Source: Ilyobacter_A sp963675185 (GTDB taxonomy: Bacteria; Fusobacteriota; Fusobacteriia; Fusobacteriales; Fusobacteriaceae). Taken from it: 64,000 bases of DNA. Below are positions 35,875-44,715 of this stretch, one piece after another. The notes beneath the pieces were generated by a model. The model was not told the origin of the DNA, did no database searches, and saw only the letters and a list, made by a program, of their open reading frames with translations. The stretch is from positions 496,001 to 560,000 of the forward strand of contig CAXXOH010000003.1 of assembly GCA_963675185.2 (NCBI GenBank), in the 5' to 3' direction. A program made the position numbers and the translations under genes. Position 1 is the stretch's first letter, and each line of letters opens with the position of its first letter.

Positions 35875-38532
35875 TTACTTAGAAAATGCTTTTAAATTTT
35901 CTTGAAGTTTTTCCAACTTGTCCGTATACTCTTTTTGTATTTTCTTCTCTCTGTCCACTATGTGATCAGGTGCTTTTGACATAAATTTCTCGTCGTTTAA
36001 TTTTCTGTTTACCTTCTGAAGTTCCTTGTCTATCTTTTCTATCTGATCCTTTATTTTTTTTACCTCAGCTTCCATGTCCAATAGTCCTTCAAGTGGTATG
36101 TAGATTTCGCTGCTGTCTACCACTCTGAATCCGGCGCTACTCGGCTTTTCTATATCGCTTCCATAAGAAACCGATTCAAGATTCGCCAGTTTAGAAAGGA
36201 AGTTTTTGTTGCCTTCTATTGTTGAAAGTTCGTCTTGCTCCTTTGTCCTTATTATGGCATTTACCTTTTTAGCAGGCGATATGTTCATTTCCGCCCTTAT
36301 ATTTCTAACTGCGGATATCAGTCCTTTAAGGTACTCCATCTTTTTCTCCACAGCGTCGTCTATTTTTGATTCCTCTAGGATAGGAAAAGGTCTAAGCATG
36401 ATAGTATCCGCTTCCACTCCAAGTTTCTGCCATATCTCCTCAGTTAGGTAAGGCATGAATGGGTGAAGCATCCTAAGACCGCTTTCTAATATTGTCCACA
36501 GCATGTATTGAGCCGTTTTCTTTGTTTTCACATCTTCGTTTCCGTACAGTCTCGGCTTAGCCATCTCTACATACCAATCGCAGAAATCCCCTCTTAAAAA
36601 CTCGTATACCGATTTTGCTGCCTCATCCAAAACAAAGCTATCTAACTTTTTGTTTACCTCTATTATTGTTTTGTTGAGCTTTGAAAATATCCACTCGTCT
36701 ACAAGCTCAAACTCCAGATCGTCCTTGTTTACACTTTTAATGTCGAAATCTTCTAAGTTCATAAGTACGAATCTAGATACGTTCCACACTTTATTGGAGA
36801 AGTTTCTTCCCATCTCGATTAGCTTTTCGGAAAAGAATACGTCCTGCCCCTGTGATGTGTTGTAAAGCATTGTAAACCTTATTGCATCAGCACCGTACTC
36901 GTCTATTAGGTTTATTGGATCCGGGGAGTTTCCTAGAGATTTAGACATTTTTCTTCCAAGGTCGTCCCTTACTATACCGTGAAGATACACTGTCTTAAAC
37001 GGTATATCCTTCATTTCGTAAAGTCCCATCATTACCATTCTGGCTATCCAGAAGAAAAGTATGTCTGCTCCTGTCACTATTGCCGAGGTAGGATAAAAGG
37101 CTTCTAGTTCAGGAGTTTTTTCAGGCCAACCCATGGTGGAAAAAGGCCAAAGCGCGGAACTGAACCAGGTATCCAGTACGTCTGTATCCTGATTTAGCTC
37201 TACCTCTTTGCCGTAATGTTCTTTGGCTATTTTCATGGCTTCTTCCGTTGATTTAGCTACGAATACATGTCCGTCAGGCCCGTAGTATGCAGGAATTCTG
37301 TGCCCCCACCATATCTGCCTTGAGATACACCAGTCTCTTATATTTTCCAGCCAGTTATAGTATACCTTCTCCCATCTCTTAGGCTTTATCTCTATTTCCC
37401 CGCTTCTAACAACTTCCAAAGCTTTTTCGGCAAGCGGCTTCATCTTAACAAACCATTGTTTTGACACCCTAGGTTCTACGATTGTGTCGCATCTGTAGCA
37501 GTGCCCTACCGAGTGGTTGTGTGTTTTTGTTTTTACAAGCAGTCCCAGTCCGTCCAGGTCTTCTAATATAGTCTTTCTGGCTTCAAATCTGTCCAGTCCG
37601 GCGTATTTCCCCCCGTTTTCATTTATCTTACCGTCATCTGTCATTATGTTTAGCACTTCCAGGCTTTGTCTTTCCCCAACCTCAAAGTCATTCGGGTCGT
37701 GTGCAGGCGTCATTTTAACTACCCCTGTACCGAATTCCATATCCACATAATCGTCCGCAACTATAGGTATCTCTCTATTCATAAGAGGTAGGGTCACTGT
37801 TTTCCCGACGAGACTTTTGTACCTTTCGTCGTTAGGGTTTACGGCCACACCAGTGTCACCTAGCATTGTCTCCGGTCTTGTTGTGGCTACTACCACGTAG
37901 TCCTCTGTCCCGGTTATAGTGTATTTTATCTCCCAAATGTTCCCCTCTTTGTCCATGTGCTCTACTTCATCGTCTGCAAGGGCTGTGGTACATCTAGGGC
38001 ACCAGTTTACCATGTACTCCCCTTGGTATATAAGTCCGTCATTGTAGAGTTTTACAAATATCTCTCTTACGGCTTCCGAAAGGCCCTCGTCCATTGTAAA
38101 TCTCTCCCTGTCCCAATCCAGGGAAGCTCCAAGCCTCCTAAGCTGAGTGGTTATGATACCACCGTGCTCCTCTTTCCACTTCCATACTTCCTCTATGAAC
38201 TTATCCCTTCCAAGGTCCTCTTTTTTTAACCCCTGATCAGCTAGCTTCCTCTCCACCTTGTTTTGGGTGGCGATACCCGCATGGTCTGTCCCTGGCATCC
38301 ACAGGGTGTTGTAACCGCCCATTCTTTTCCATCTTATAAGTGTATCCTGTATTGTGTTGTTCAATACGTGCCCCATGTGGAGTATCCCTGTTACGTTCGG
38401 CGGCGGGATAACTATGGAATAATTAGGCTTCCCCTCTTCTGTTTTAGCGTGAAAATATTTACTGCTCTCCCATTTTTGATACCATTTTTGCTCTATCTCT
38501 TTTGGAGAGTAGGTCTTACTTAGTTCCTTCAT
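35875..38532 (-). CDS. valS: Valyl-tRNA synthetase
   Basis: Class I synthetase of about 885 residues. HIGH motif in PPPNVTGILHMGH, KMSKS in KMSKSLGNS, editing domain with TTRPETMLGDTGVAVNP, anticodon domain (DWYVEMAKPRLYG) and the C-terminal coiled coil typical of ValS (MEAEVKKIKDQIEKIDKELQKVNRKL). ATG at 38532 lies after AGGAGGGAAAAA; ATG-type starts a few codons upstream are weaker. It is transcribed from a promoter 230 bases upstream through a leader that holds a valine-rich peptide and a terminator. There is no T-box sequence. Its 3' end faces the IS256-like element. Confidence 0.97.
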   Translation of the reverse strand: MKELSKTYSPKEIEQKWYQKWESSKYFHAKTEEGKPNYSIVIPPPNVTGILHMGHVLNNTIQDTLIRWKRMGGYNTLWMPGTDHAGIATQNKVERKLADQGLKKEDLGRDKFIEEVWKWKEEHGGIITTQLRRLGASLDWDRERFTMDEGLSEAVREIFVKLYNDGLIYQGEYMVNWCPRCTTALADDEVEHMDKEGNIWEIKYTITGTEDYVVVATTRPETMLGDTGVAVNPNDERYKSLVGKTVTLPLMNREIPIVADDYVDMEFGTGVVKMTPAHDPNDFEVGERQSLEVLNIMTDDGKINENGGKYAGLDRFEARKTILEDLDGLGLLVKTKTHNHSVGHCYRCDTIVEPRVSKQWFVKMKPLAEKALEVVRSGEIEIKPKRWEKVYYNWLENIRDWCISRQIWWGHRIPAYYGPDGHVFVAKSTEEAMKIAKEHYGKEVELNQDTDVLDTWFSSALWPFSTMGWPEKTPELEAFYPTSAIVTGADILFFWIARMVMMGLYEMKDIPFKTVYLHGIVRDDLGRKMSKSLGNSPDPINLIDEYGADAIRFTMLYNTSQGQDVFFSEKLIEMGRNFSNKVWNVSRFVLMNLEDFDIKSVNKDDLEFELVDEWIFSKLNKTIIEVNKKLDSFVLDEAAKSVYEFLRGDFCDWYVEMAKPRLYGNEDVKTKKTAQYMLWTILESGLRMLHPFMPYLTEEIWQKLGVEADTIMLRPFPILEESKIDDAVEKKMEYLKGLISAVRNIRAEMNISPAKKVNAIIRTKEQDELSTIEGNKNFLSKLANLESVSYGSDIEKPSSAGFRVVDSSEIYIPLEGLLDMEAEVKKIKDQIEKIDKELQKVNRKLNDEKFMSKAPDHIVDREKKIQKEYTDKLEKLQENLKAFSK

Positions 38533-38571
38533 TTTTTCCCTCCTCATACTTTATCAATATCTTCTAAAATC

Positions 38572-38605
38572 AAAATAAAAAAACAGCCCCTCTTTAAGCT
38601 GCTCT
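38572..38605 (-). terminator. Attenuator terminator in the valS leader
   Basis: On the minus strand AGAGCAGC pairs with GCTGTTTT (two G-U pairs) around a 10-base loop, then TTTATTTT. It lies about 40 bases before the valS start. CTGCTA (from + bases 38646-38651) can instead pair with TAGCAG (38608-38613), just upstream of the terminator stem; a related CTGCT-AGCAG pairing could open it. Confidence 0.65.
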
Positions 38606-38686
38606 ATCTGCTAATATATGGATTTCCGCAATTAAAACAAAGCTATAGCAGTGAAATGGTGACAGCCAATCTTAAATTGTCTTTAA

Positions 38687-38737
38687 CTAGACCTCTATGA
38701 CAGTTTTGACCACTACTTTTACTAATCTGTTAGCCAT
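38687..38737 (-). CDS. Valine-rich leader peptide of valS (16 aa)
   Basis: ATG with a strong GAGAGGGG site seven bases before it. The peptide MANRLVKVVVKTVIEV has six valines in 16 residues (codons GTA, GTA, GTG, GTC, GTC, GTC), ending in TAG. It starts about 25 bases after the predicted transcription start and is followed by alternative hairpins and an intrinsic terminator before valS. This is the layout of ribosome-mediated attenuation, as for E. coli pheST or ilv leaders: low charged tRNA-Val would stall the ribosome and favour read-through. Confidence 0.75.
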   Translation of the reverse strand: MANRLVKVVVKTVIEV

Positions 38738-38768
38738 GTTTTCGCCCCTCTCGAATTAATCATCTTAC

Positions 38769-38797
38769 ACAATACCAAATTTTTATACTTTTGTCAA
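38769..38797 (-). promoter_or_regulatory. Promoter of the valS leader
   Basis: Consensus TTGACA (38797 to 38792), 17 bases, TATTGT (38774 to 38769). Start of transcription is expected near 38762, giving a leader of about 230 bases. Confidence 0.75.
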
Positions 38798-39000
38798 GGC
38801 TTAACCCTTTGGAGAACTTGCCTGTACTACAGGCCTCACAGATTTTTTAGTTTAAATTTTTGGCTAATGCCCTGCCATCATTTCCCTCTGATTGAAAACT
38901 TTATTTGCTATGTAGGAAACAAAGAATAAACTAGGTATGTATAAGTATATTTTTCTGATTTTTATGTAGTAAAACGAGTAAAATAAATAAGGGGGCATAA

Positions 39001-41193
39001 ATGAAGAAAAAAATTTTACACAGTTACGGTTCTAAAGTGCTTTTGGCGCTCATTTTGGTGTCCATTATACCACTTACCATCTACCTCAATTCCAACGTTA
39101 TAATGGTTAAAAAATATTTCTCTATCTTAGAAAATAAAAACATCGAGTCCAACATAGAGCATGCGGAAAAGATAATTCAAAATGAGATAGACTCAGTTGA
39201 TCTGACAGCCAGGGATTATGCCATATGGGATGACATATACGAGAAAATGCCTCTGGAAGGTCGCGACATCGAGTGGATTAGGAACAATTTTTCCATGTGT
39301 ATACCTGATAATTTTGGTACAGAATTGATGGTGCTCGCCGGCAATGACATGGAAATTATAGACTACAGCGGCTTAGATGAGAGCATGATCCCGGAATTGC
39401 TCGGCAAGGTAGCGGTAATTGATGTGCTCAAGGGAAGCTACGATGAAAGCGATAAGTTTCCCAGCGGGATAACCATCTACGGCGACGAGGCTTACCTTTT
39501 TGCTGTTTCTCCAATCTTGAAATCAGATTTCACTGGTCCATCCCGAGGGGCCCTAATACTGGGAAAAAAGGTGTCCCCGGAACTGCTTGACTCCATAAAG
39601 GATAAGTTCGGCTATCAAATCTCACTGGGATTAGACAACCAGTTGATTACAGGCCACGACAGTGAGTATTTAGCCGAAAGGTTTTCAAATCTTCTATTGA
39701 AAAGTGAGGGCAGTGTCATAGAACTAGATAGTCTCAATATAGTGGGAAAATCGCTGGTAGAAGATATCTCTGGATTCGGCAAAATAAAAATTTTTGTTTT
39801 TTCTTCCAGGGATATCTTTGTGTCCACAATGAGTCTAATTAAAAAAAATGCGACGTATATCCTTGTGTTGAGCTTTCTTCTTATAACTTTTATGAGCTTT
39901 GAGCTAAAGAACATGATAGTTACTCCCATACTATCTCTGGAAAAACAGCTTGGAAAAATGAATAAGCAAGCTGCACTTGAGTATGTGACCATCAAGGGCT
40001 CCGCCGAGATAAAGAATCTTGCTAATTCTTTCAACTCCATGGTTGACAACCTTTTTGAAAAAGAACATGAAAACATACACCTTAAAAAGAAAAGCAATAC
40101 CGATGAGTTGACTTCACTCTACAACCACAGATATTTCCATCAGGTTTTAAAGCATAGTTCAACTTCAGCCATCGATTCCATGTCCATTATTTTTATAGAC
40201 GTTGACAAGTTTAAAGTTGTCAACGACATTTATGGTCACCTTGCGGGCGATGACATCCTAAGAATTGTGGGTAGTATTTTAAAAAATTCCCTGCCTGAAA
40301 ATATAAAGGCTTTCAGATATGGCGGGGAGGAGTTTACGGTAATAGCTCCAGACTACTCTTTGGAAGAGAGTTTCCAGCTGGCAGAAAAAATAAGGTCCGC
40401 TGTGATAAAATCTGAATTCCTGCAAAATCAATGCGATGGCTTCCCGATAACCGTCAGCCTAGGTTTGGCCTCTTACCCTCATCATTCAAAGTCCCCTTTA
40501 GACCTGTTAAACAAGGCTGACAGGGCTATGTATTTTGCAAAACAAAACGGTAGGAACCAGACCTATATCTACAACGAAAAGATAGAGAGTTTTCTCGCAA
40601 CTAACAACGAAAGTTTTATGAAGAAAGAAGTACTCCTAGATTCAGCTCTGGCCTTTGCCGCAGCAATAGATGCCAAGGATAAGTATACTGGAAAACATTC
40701 TGAGATGGTCACCAAATACTCTCTGCTGCTCGCCGAGAAACTTCATCTCTCCGAAGAGGATAAGTACTCCATAAGGATAGGTGCCCTCCTTCACGATTGC
40801 GGCAAGATAGGCATCCCGGACAGTATAATAGGTAAAAACGGCAGGCTTTCCCAAGAGGAATTCAAAGTCATAAAAGAACACACCAATCTCGGCAACACAA
40901 TACTGAAATATATTATAGAAAATGACTCAATTATGTCCTGCGTTAGAAACCATCATGAAAAGTGGGACGGCTCAGGTTATCCGGACTCCCTCTCGGGAGA
41001 CTCCATACACCTGCACGCCAGAATAGTGAGCATATCCGATGCCTTCCACGCCATGGTTTCAGACAGGCCGTACAGGGAAGCTCTGACGGAAGAACAGGCC
41101 ATCCAAGAGCTCAGAAAAAATAGCGGTACTCAGTTCGACCCTTCTTTGGTGGAATCCTTCATCCAGGCCCTTCAGGAGTCCCATGAAGCCTGA
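39001..41193 (+). CDS. CHASE4-GGDEF-HD-GYP cyclic-di-GMP protein
   Basis: A 730-residue membrane protein. TM1 is about 12-30, a CHASE4-like periplasmic sensor (DLTARDYAIWDDIYEKM) follows, TM2 is about 280-302, then a HAMP linker. The GGDEF domain has an intact active site GGEEF (residues 441-445). The HD-GYP domain has HDCGKIG (His598, Asp599) and HHEKWDGSGYP. It can in principle both make and break cyclic-di-GMP; the balance cannot be predicted. It is a single-gene unit with an AAGGGGGC ribosome site and a terminator. Codon use has more C-ending codons than most neighbours. Confidence 0.93.
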   Translation: MKKKILHSYGSKVLLALILVSIIPLTIYLNSNVIMVKKYFSILENKNIESNIEHAEKIIQNEIDSVDLTARDYAIWDDIYEKMPLEGRDIEWIRNNFSMCIPDNFGTELMVLAGNDMEIIDYSGLDESMIPELLGKVAVIDVLKGSYDESDKFPSGITIYGDEAYLFAVSPILKSDFTGPSRGALILGKKVSPELLDSIKDKFGYQISLGLDNQLITGHDSEYLAERFSNLLLKSEGSVIELDSLNIVGKSLVEDISGFGKIKIFVFSSRDIFVSTMSLIKKNATYILVLSFLLITFMSFELKNMIVTPILSLEKQLGKMNKQAALEYVTIKGSAEIKNLANSFNSMVDNLFEKEHENIHLKKKSNTDELTSLYNHRYFHQVLKHSSTSAIDSMSIIFIDVDKFKVVNDIYGHLAGDDILRIVGSILKNSLPENIKAFRYGGEEFTVIAPDYSLEESFQLAEKIRSAVIKSEFLQNQCDGFPITVSLGLASYPHHSKSPLDLLNKADRAMYFAKQNGRNQTYIYNEKIESFLATNNESFMKKEVLLDSALAFAAAIDAKDKYTGKHSEMVTKYSLLLAEKLHLSEEDKYSIRIGALLHDCGKIGIPDSIIGKNGRLSQEEFKVIKEHTNLGNTILKYIIENDSIMSCVRNHHEKWDGSGYPDSLSGDSIHLHARIVSISDAFHAMVSDRPYREALTEEQAIQELRKNSGTQFDPSLVESFIQALQESHEA

Positions 41194-41208
41194 AATTAAC
41201 ACATAAAG

Positions 41209-41231
41209 AAAGCCGGCACTAGCCGGCTTTT
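41209..41231 (+). terminator. Terminator after the GGDEF/HD-GYP gene
   Basis: Stem AAAGCCGGC/GCCGGCTTT with loop ACTA, followed by TTTATT. It may also serve ysxC on the other strand. Confidence 0.85.
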
Positions 41232-41242
41232 TTATTACTTTA

Positions 41243-41833
41243 TTAAAATTCCCCTTGCAGGGCTTTATCCACATAGTCCAATAAGTCTTCTTTACCCGTA
41301 CCATTTAAAGATGAATAGAACAACACATCCTCATTGTCGAAGACCAATTTCTTTCTTATCTCCTTCAGCTGCCTAAACTTCTCATTATTGGACAGTTTAT
41401 CCACCTTTGTAAAAATTATCTTAAATGGTACTTCGTAATGATCTAACCATCTAAGCATCTCGATGTCTTCTTGCGAAGGCACTCTTCTTATATCCAAAAG
41501 TACGAAAACAAGTTTTGCCCTATCCGACGACAAGTACTCCCCTATTATATGTCCCCAGTTGTCCTTGATTCTTTTTGGAACTTTTGCAAACCCATACCCA
41601 GGAAGATCCACAAAATAAAACCCGTTATTCACTATAAAATAGTTTACGAGCTGTGTCCTACCAGGTGTCTTACTTGTCTTTGCAAGTTTTCTCCTATTCG
41701 TAAGGCTGTTTATCAGTGAAGATTTCCCCACGTTTGATTTGCCTACAAAGGCAAATTCTATGTTTGCCTTAATGTCGGGATAGTCTACCGATTTAACTGC
41801 AGACTTTACATATTCTGCTTGCTTTATATCCAT
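41243..41833 (-). CDS. ysxC: Ribosome biogenesis GTPase YsxC/EngB
   Basis: A 196-residue TrmE-Era-like GTPase acting in 50S assembly. G1 is FVGKSNVGKSSLIN, G3 DLPGYGFAKVPK, G4 TKVDK. ATG at 41833 follows GAGGT with six bases; longer starts overlapping the upstream gene have no ribosome site. It begins two bases after the flavin reductase gene and lies at the end of the lon region, matching the common lon-ysxC linkage. Confidence 0.95.
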   Translation of the reverse strand: MDIKQAEYVKSAVKSVDYPDIKANIEFAFVGKSNVGKSSLINSLTNRRKLAKTSKTPGRTQLVNYFIVNNGFYFVDLPGYGFAKVPKRIKDNWGHIIGEYLSSDRAKLVFVLLDIRRVPSQEDIEMLRWLDHYEVPFKIIFTKVDKLSNNEKFRQLKEIRKKLVFDNEDVLFYSSLNGTGKEDLLDYVDKALQGEF

Positions 41834-41835
41834 TT

Positions 41836-42342
41836 TCATACCTCTTTTTTCATTGCTTCTACTATTTCTCCTACGTAGAGATAGTGATAATCGTGATCTT
41901 GATAAAACTCCACCAGGCTTTTGTCCACCAGACACTCTTCTAAGAGCTTCTGTGAGTACAGTTTTCTGCATTTCAATACAAGTTTTGCCTCTTCAAAATA
42001 CACAAATTCGTCTTCTGTTTTTTTTGTCAGCGACGAATTTTCTATCTTATCCTCGTCTCTCCCAGACACCTTGCCCATGTATTGCAGGTCTTCTCTTTTG
42101 TCTTCATTAAAAAAACTGAGCGTGAAGTACGGTGACGAGTCCAAAAATTCTTTGGTGTATCTTTCAGGCCTTACGAATATAAATGCTACTTTTTTATGCC
42201 AAAGCACCCCTAACCCGCCCCAAGAAGCAGTCATAGTGTTGGCTTTTTCGCCGTCTTTAGCACTTATAAGCATCCAGTCTCCGTTTATTAGTTTAAAAGT
42301 ATTTTCGTTCATACTAAGAACATCTAGTTTTTCAAAATTCAT
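41836..42342 (-). CDS. Flavin reductase-like domain protein
   Basis: 168 residues, with an FMN-binding split-barrel of the flavin reductase like type: NGDWMLISAKDGEKANTMTASWGGLGVLWHKKVAFIFVRPERYT and SSPYFTLSFF. ATG at 42342 follows AAAAGGAG; a TTG two codons upstream is too close to that site. The physiological partner is unknown. It is inserted between lon and ysxC on the same strand. Confidence 0.88.
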   Translation of the reverse strand: MNFEKLDVLSMNENTFKLINGDWMLISAKDGEKANTMTASWGGLGVLWHKKVAFIFVRPERYTKEFLDSSPYFTLSFFNEDKREDLQYMGKVSGRDEDKIENSSLTKKTEDEFVYFEEAKLVLKCRKLYSQKLLEECLVDKSLVEFYQDHDYHYLYVGEIVEAMKKEV

Positions 42343-42381
42343 AAACAACTCCTTTTTGTAACAATGGGGGGGCTTGCCCCC

Positions 42382-44688
42382 CTATTTTTCAAATACAAGT
42401 TTTTCTACTTCTTCATAGTTTTTGACAAAGTAGAACTTCATATCCTTAGAGATTTCTGAAGGTAGTTCATCTACGTCAGACTCATTGTCTGCCGGCAAAA
42501 TTACCTCTCTTATCCCTACTCTGTGTGCACCTATTACCTTCTCTTTGATCCCTCCTACAGCCAGGACTTCTCCGGTTATTGTCACCTCTCCCGTCATTGC
42601 TATGTCCTGTCTGACGTTTTTACCGGCCAAGACAGAGATGAGTGCTGTAGTTATTGTGATCCCTGCAGAAGGTCCGTCTTTAGGTACGGCTCCTTCTGGA
42701 AAATGCAGGTGTATATCATATTTTTCGTTGAACTTATCCTCTATCTCATATCTTTCCCTTTTCGATCTCACATATGAGTAGGCAACCTGTGCGGACTCCT
42801 TCATTACTTCGCCAAGCTTACCTGTGAGGGCCAGTTTTCCTTTCCCCTCCATGGATACCGCTTGCACTTCAAGTGCTGTACCGCCAACTGCTGTCCAGGC
42901 AAGTCCAGTGACTATTCCAAGTTTAGGGCTTTTTTCCCTCTGCTTGTCTGGCCTGTACTTAGGTTTACCCATGTATTTCTCAAGGTTTTTTACGTTTATT
43001 CTTATGGAAGCTTTTTGGTTTTTTACAAACTCTCTGGCGATTCTTCTATAGAGTTTGCTTATCTCTCTTTTCAGGGTTCTGACTCCCGGCTCCCTTGTGT
43101 ACTCGTTTATCATCCTCATAAGGGCTTCGTCCGATATCTTTACCTCGCACTTTCTAAGCCCGTTTTCTATCTGCGCTTCCTCCAAAAGGTACCTTTTGGC
43201 TATGTGGAGCTTTTCAAACTCTGTATAGGAGTTTATCTTTATAAGCTCCATTCTGTCTCTTAGCGGGCCAGGTACTCCAGACAGGTCGTTTGCAGTGGCT
43301 ATGAAGAACACCTTAGACAGGTCAAAAGGCATATCCAAGTAGTGGTCTTCAAAATGCATGTTTTGCTCTGGGTCTAGTACCTCCAGCATTGCTGAAGCCG
43401 GGTCCCCTTTAAAGTCGCTGGCCATTTTATCTAGCTCGTCAAGAAGGACCACAGGATTTTTGCTTTTCGCCTGCTTTATACCCTTTATTATTCTACCCGG
43501 CATAGATCCTATGTAGGTTCTCCTATGCCCTCTTATCTCTGCTTCGTCCCTTACCCCTCCAAGTGATATTCTCACGAATTTTCTACCCATTGAGTCGGCT
43601 ATAGAGCGTGCAAGGGAGGTCTTCCCAACTCCTGGAGGCCCAACCAAGCAAAGTATAGACCCTTTCATTTCAGGATTAAGCTTTTTAACCGCCAAAAATT
43701 CAAGTATCCTCTCTTTCACATCTTTCAGGCCGTAATGGTCGGCTTCTAAAGTTTTAGATGCCTTTTCTATATCCAAGATATCCTTTGTCATCTTTGTCCA
43801 AGGGATTTCCAGTACAATCTCTATATAAGACCTTACGACTGTAGCTTCCGCCGAAAAAGGCCCCATTTTATATAGTCTTTTCAACTCTTTTTCAAGCTTT
43901 GCCTTTACCTCTTTTGGAAGTTTTTGTGATTCTATGCTGTTTTTTAGTTCTTCCAGGTCATCGTCAGACGAAGCTGAGTCTCCCAGTTCCTCTCTAAGAG
44001 CGTTTATCTTCTCTCTTAAATAGTAGGATTTTTGAGCGGCATTTAGCTTATCTTTTACTTTTGAGTCTATTGTTTTTTCTATGTTTACTATATCGATTTC
44101 CTTTGTCAAGATCTCTATGAGCTTGTACGCTCTTTTCTCAAGATCGAAGACCTCTAATATCTCCTGTTTTGTCTCATTTGGAATAGGGAGATTAGATGAC
44201 ATAATGTCGAAGACCTTCCCCAAGTCCTCTATCCCTCTCAGATTGGCAATTAGATCAGGCAGAATTTTTGTGCTTAGTTTTGCGTATTTTTCAAATATAT
44301 TCATTACCTTTCTTCTAAGCGCCACATCAAGAGACTCTGTTAGCCCTTCTATTTTTACATCTTCGTACTCTGCATAGTAGACCCCCTCTTCTTCGCTGGC
44401 GTCATGCAAGAGTATCCTGTTTTTCCCTTCTACAAGGACTTTTATCGTCCCGTTAGGCATCTTAACTGTCTGAAGAATATTTACTACTACCCCAATTTTG
44501 TGTATATCTTCTGGAAGCTTCGGCTCCTCTTCATTGAAATCCTTTTGCATACAAAGGATCATTCTGTTGTCGTCTAGCATCGCTTTTTCAAGCGTACTTA
44601 TGCTCGTTTCTCTCCCTATGAACAGAGGTGTGATTATTCCAGGAAATATAATCAAGTCTCTAGTCGGTATAAATGCTTTTTTCCCCAT
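42382..44688 (-). CDS. lon: ATP-dependent protease La (Lon)
   Basis: A 768-residue LonA. N-terminal substrate-binding domain, a coiled middle region, AAA+ module with Walker A GPPGVGKT and Walker B VVLLDELDKM, and C-terminal Ser-Lys protease domain with PKDGPSAGIT (catalytic Ser) and the later Lys in GGIKEKVIGAHR. It degrades misfolded and regulatory proteins in the cytosol. It follows clpX by 28 bases. A short G/C hairpin (42366-42382) lies at its end but has no good T-run on this strand. Confidence 0.97.
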   Translation of the reverse strand: MGKKAFIPTRDLIIFPGIITPLFIGRETSISTLEKAMLDDNRMILCMQKDFNEEEPKLPEDIHKIGVVVNILQTVKMPNGTIKVLVEGKNRILLHDASEEEGVYYAEYEDVKIEGLTESLDVALRRKVMNIFEKYAKLSTKILPDLIANLRGIEDLGKVFDIMSSNLPIPNETKQEILEVFDLEKRAYKLIEILTKEIDIVNIEKTIDSKVKDKLNAAQKSYYLREKINALREELGDSASSDDDLEELKNSIESQKLPKEVKAKLEKELKRLYKMGPFSAEATVVRSYIEIVLEIPWTKMTKDILDIEKASKTLEADHYGLKDVKERILEFLAVKKLNPEMKGSILCLVGPPGVGKTSLARSIADSMGRKFVRISLGGVRDEAEIRGHRRTYIGSMPGRIIKGIKQAKSKNPVVLLDELDKMASDFKGDPASAMLEVLDPEQNMHFEDHYLDMPFDLSKVFFIATANDLSGVPGPLRDRMELIKINSYTEFEKLHIAKRYLLEEAQIENGLRKCEVKISDEALMRMINEYTREPGVRTLKREISKLYRRIAREFVKNQKASIRINVKNLEKYMGKPKYRPDKQREKSPKLGIVTGLAWTAVGGTALEVQAVSMEGKGKLALTGKLGEVMKESAQVAYSYVRSKRERYEIEDKFNEKYDIHLHFPEGAVPKDGPSAGITITTALISVLAGKNVRQDIAMTGEVTITGEVLAVGGIKEKVIGAHRVGIREVILPADNESDVDELPSEISKDMKFYFVKNYEEVEKLVFEK

Positions 44689-44715
44689 AATGTCACTTCC
44701 TTCCTAGCTTTAAAA

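Noticed and set aside
38533..38765. T-box riboswitch in the valS leader
   Set aside because: Leader length fits, but no AGGGTGGNACCGCG-like T-box sequence is present on the minus strand; a peptide-based attenuator explains the leader better.
42366..42382. Terminator between lon and the flavin reductase gene
   Set aside because: GGGGGG/CCCCCC hairpin is clear, but no T-run follows on the minus strand, so termination is doubtful.
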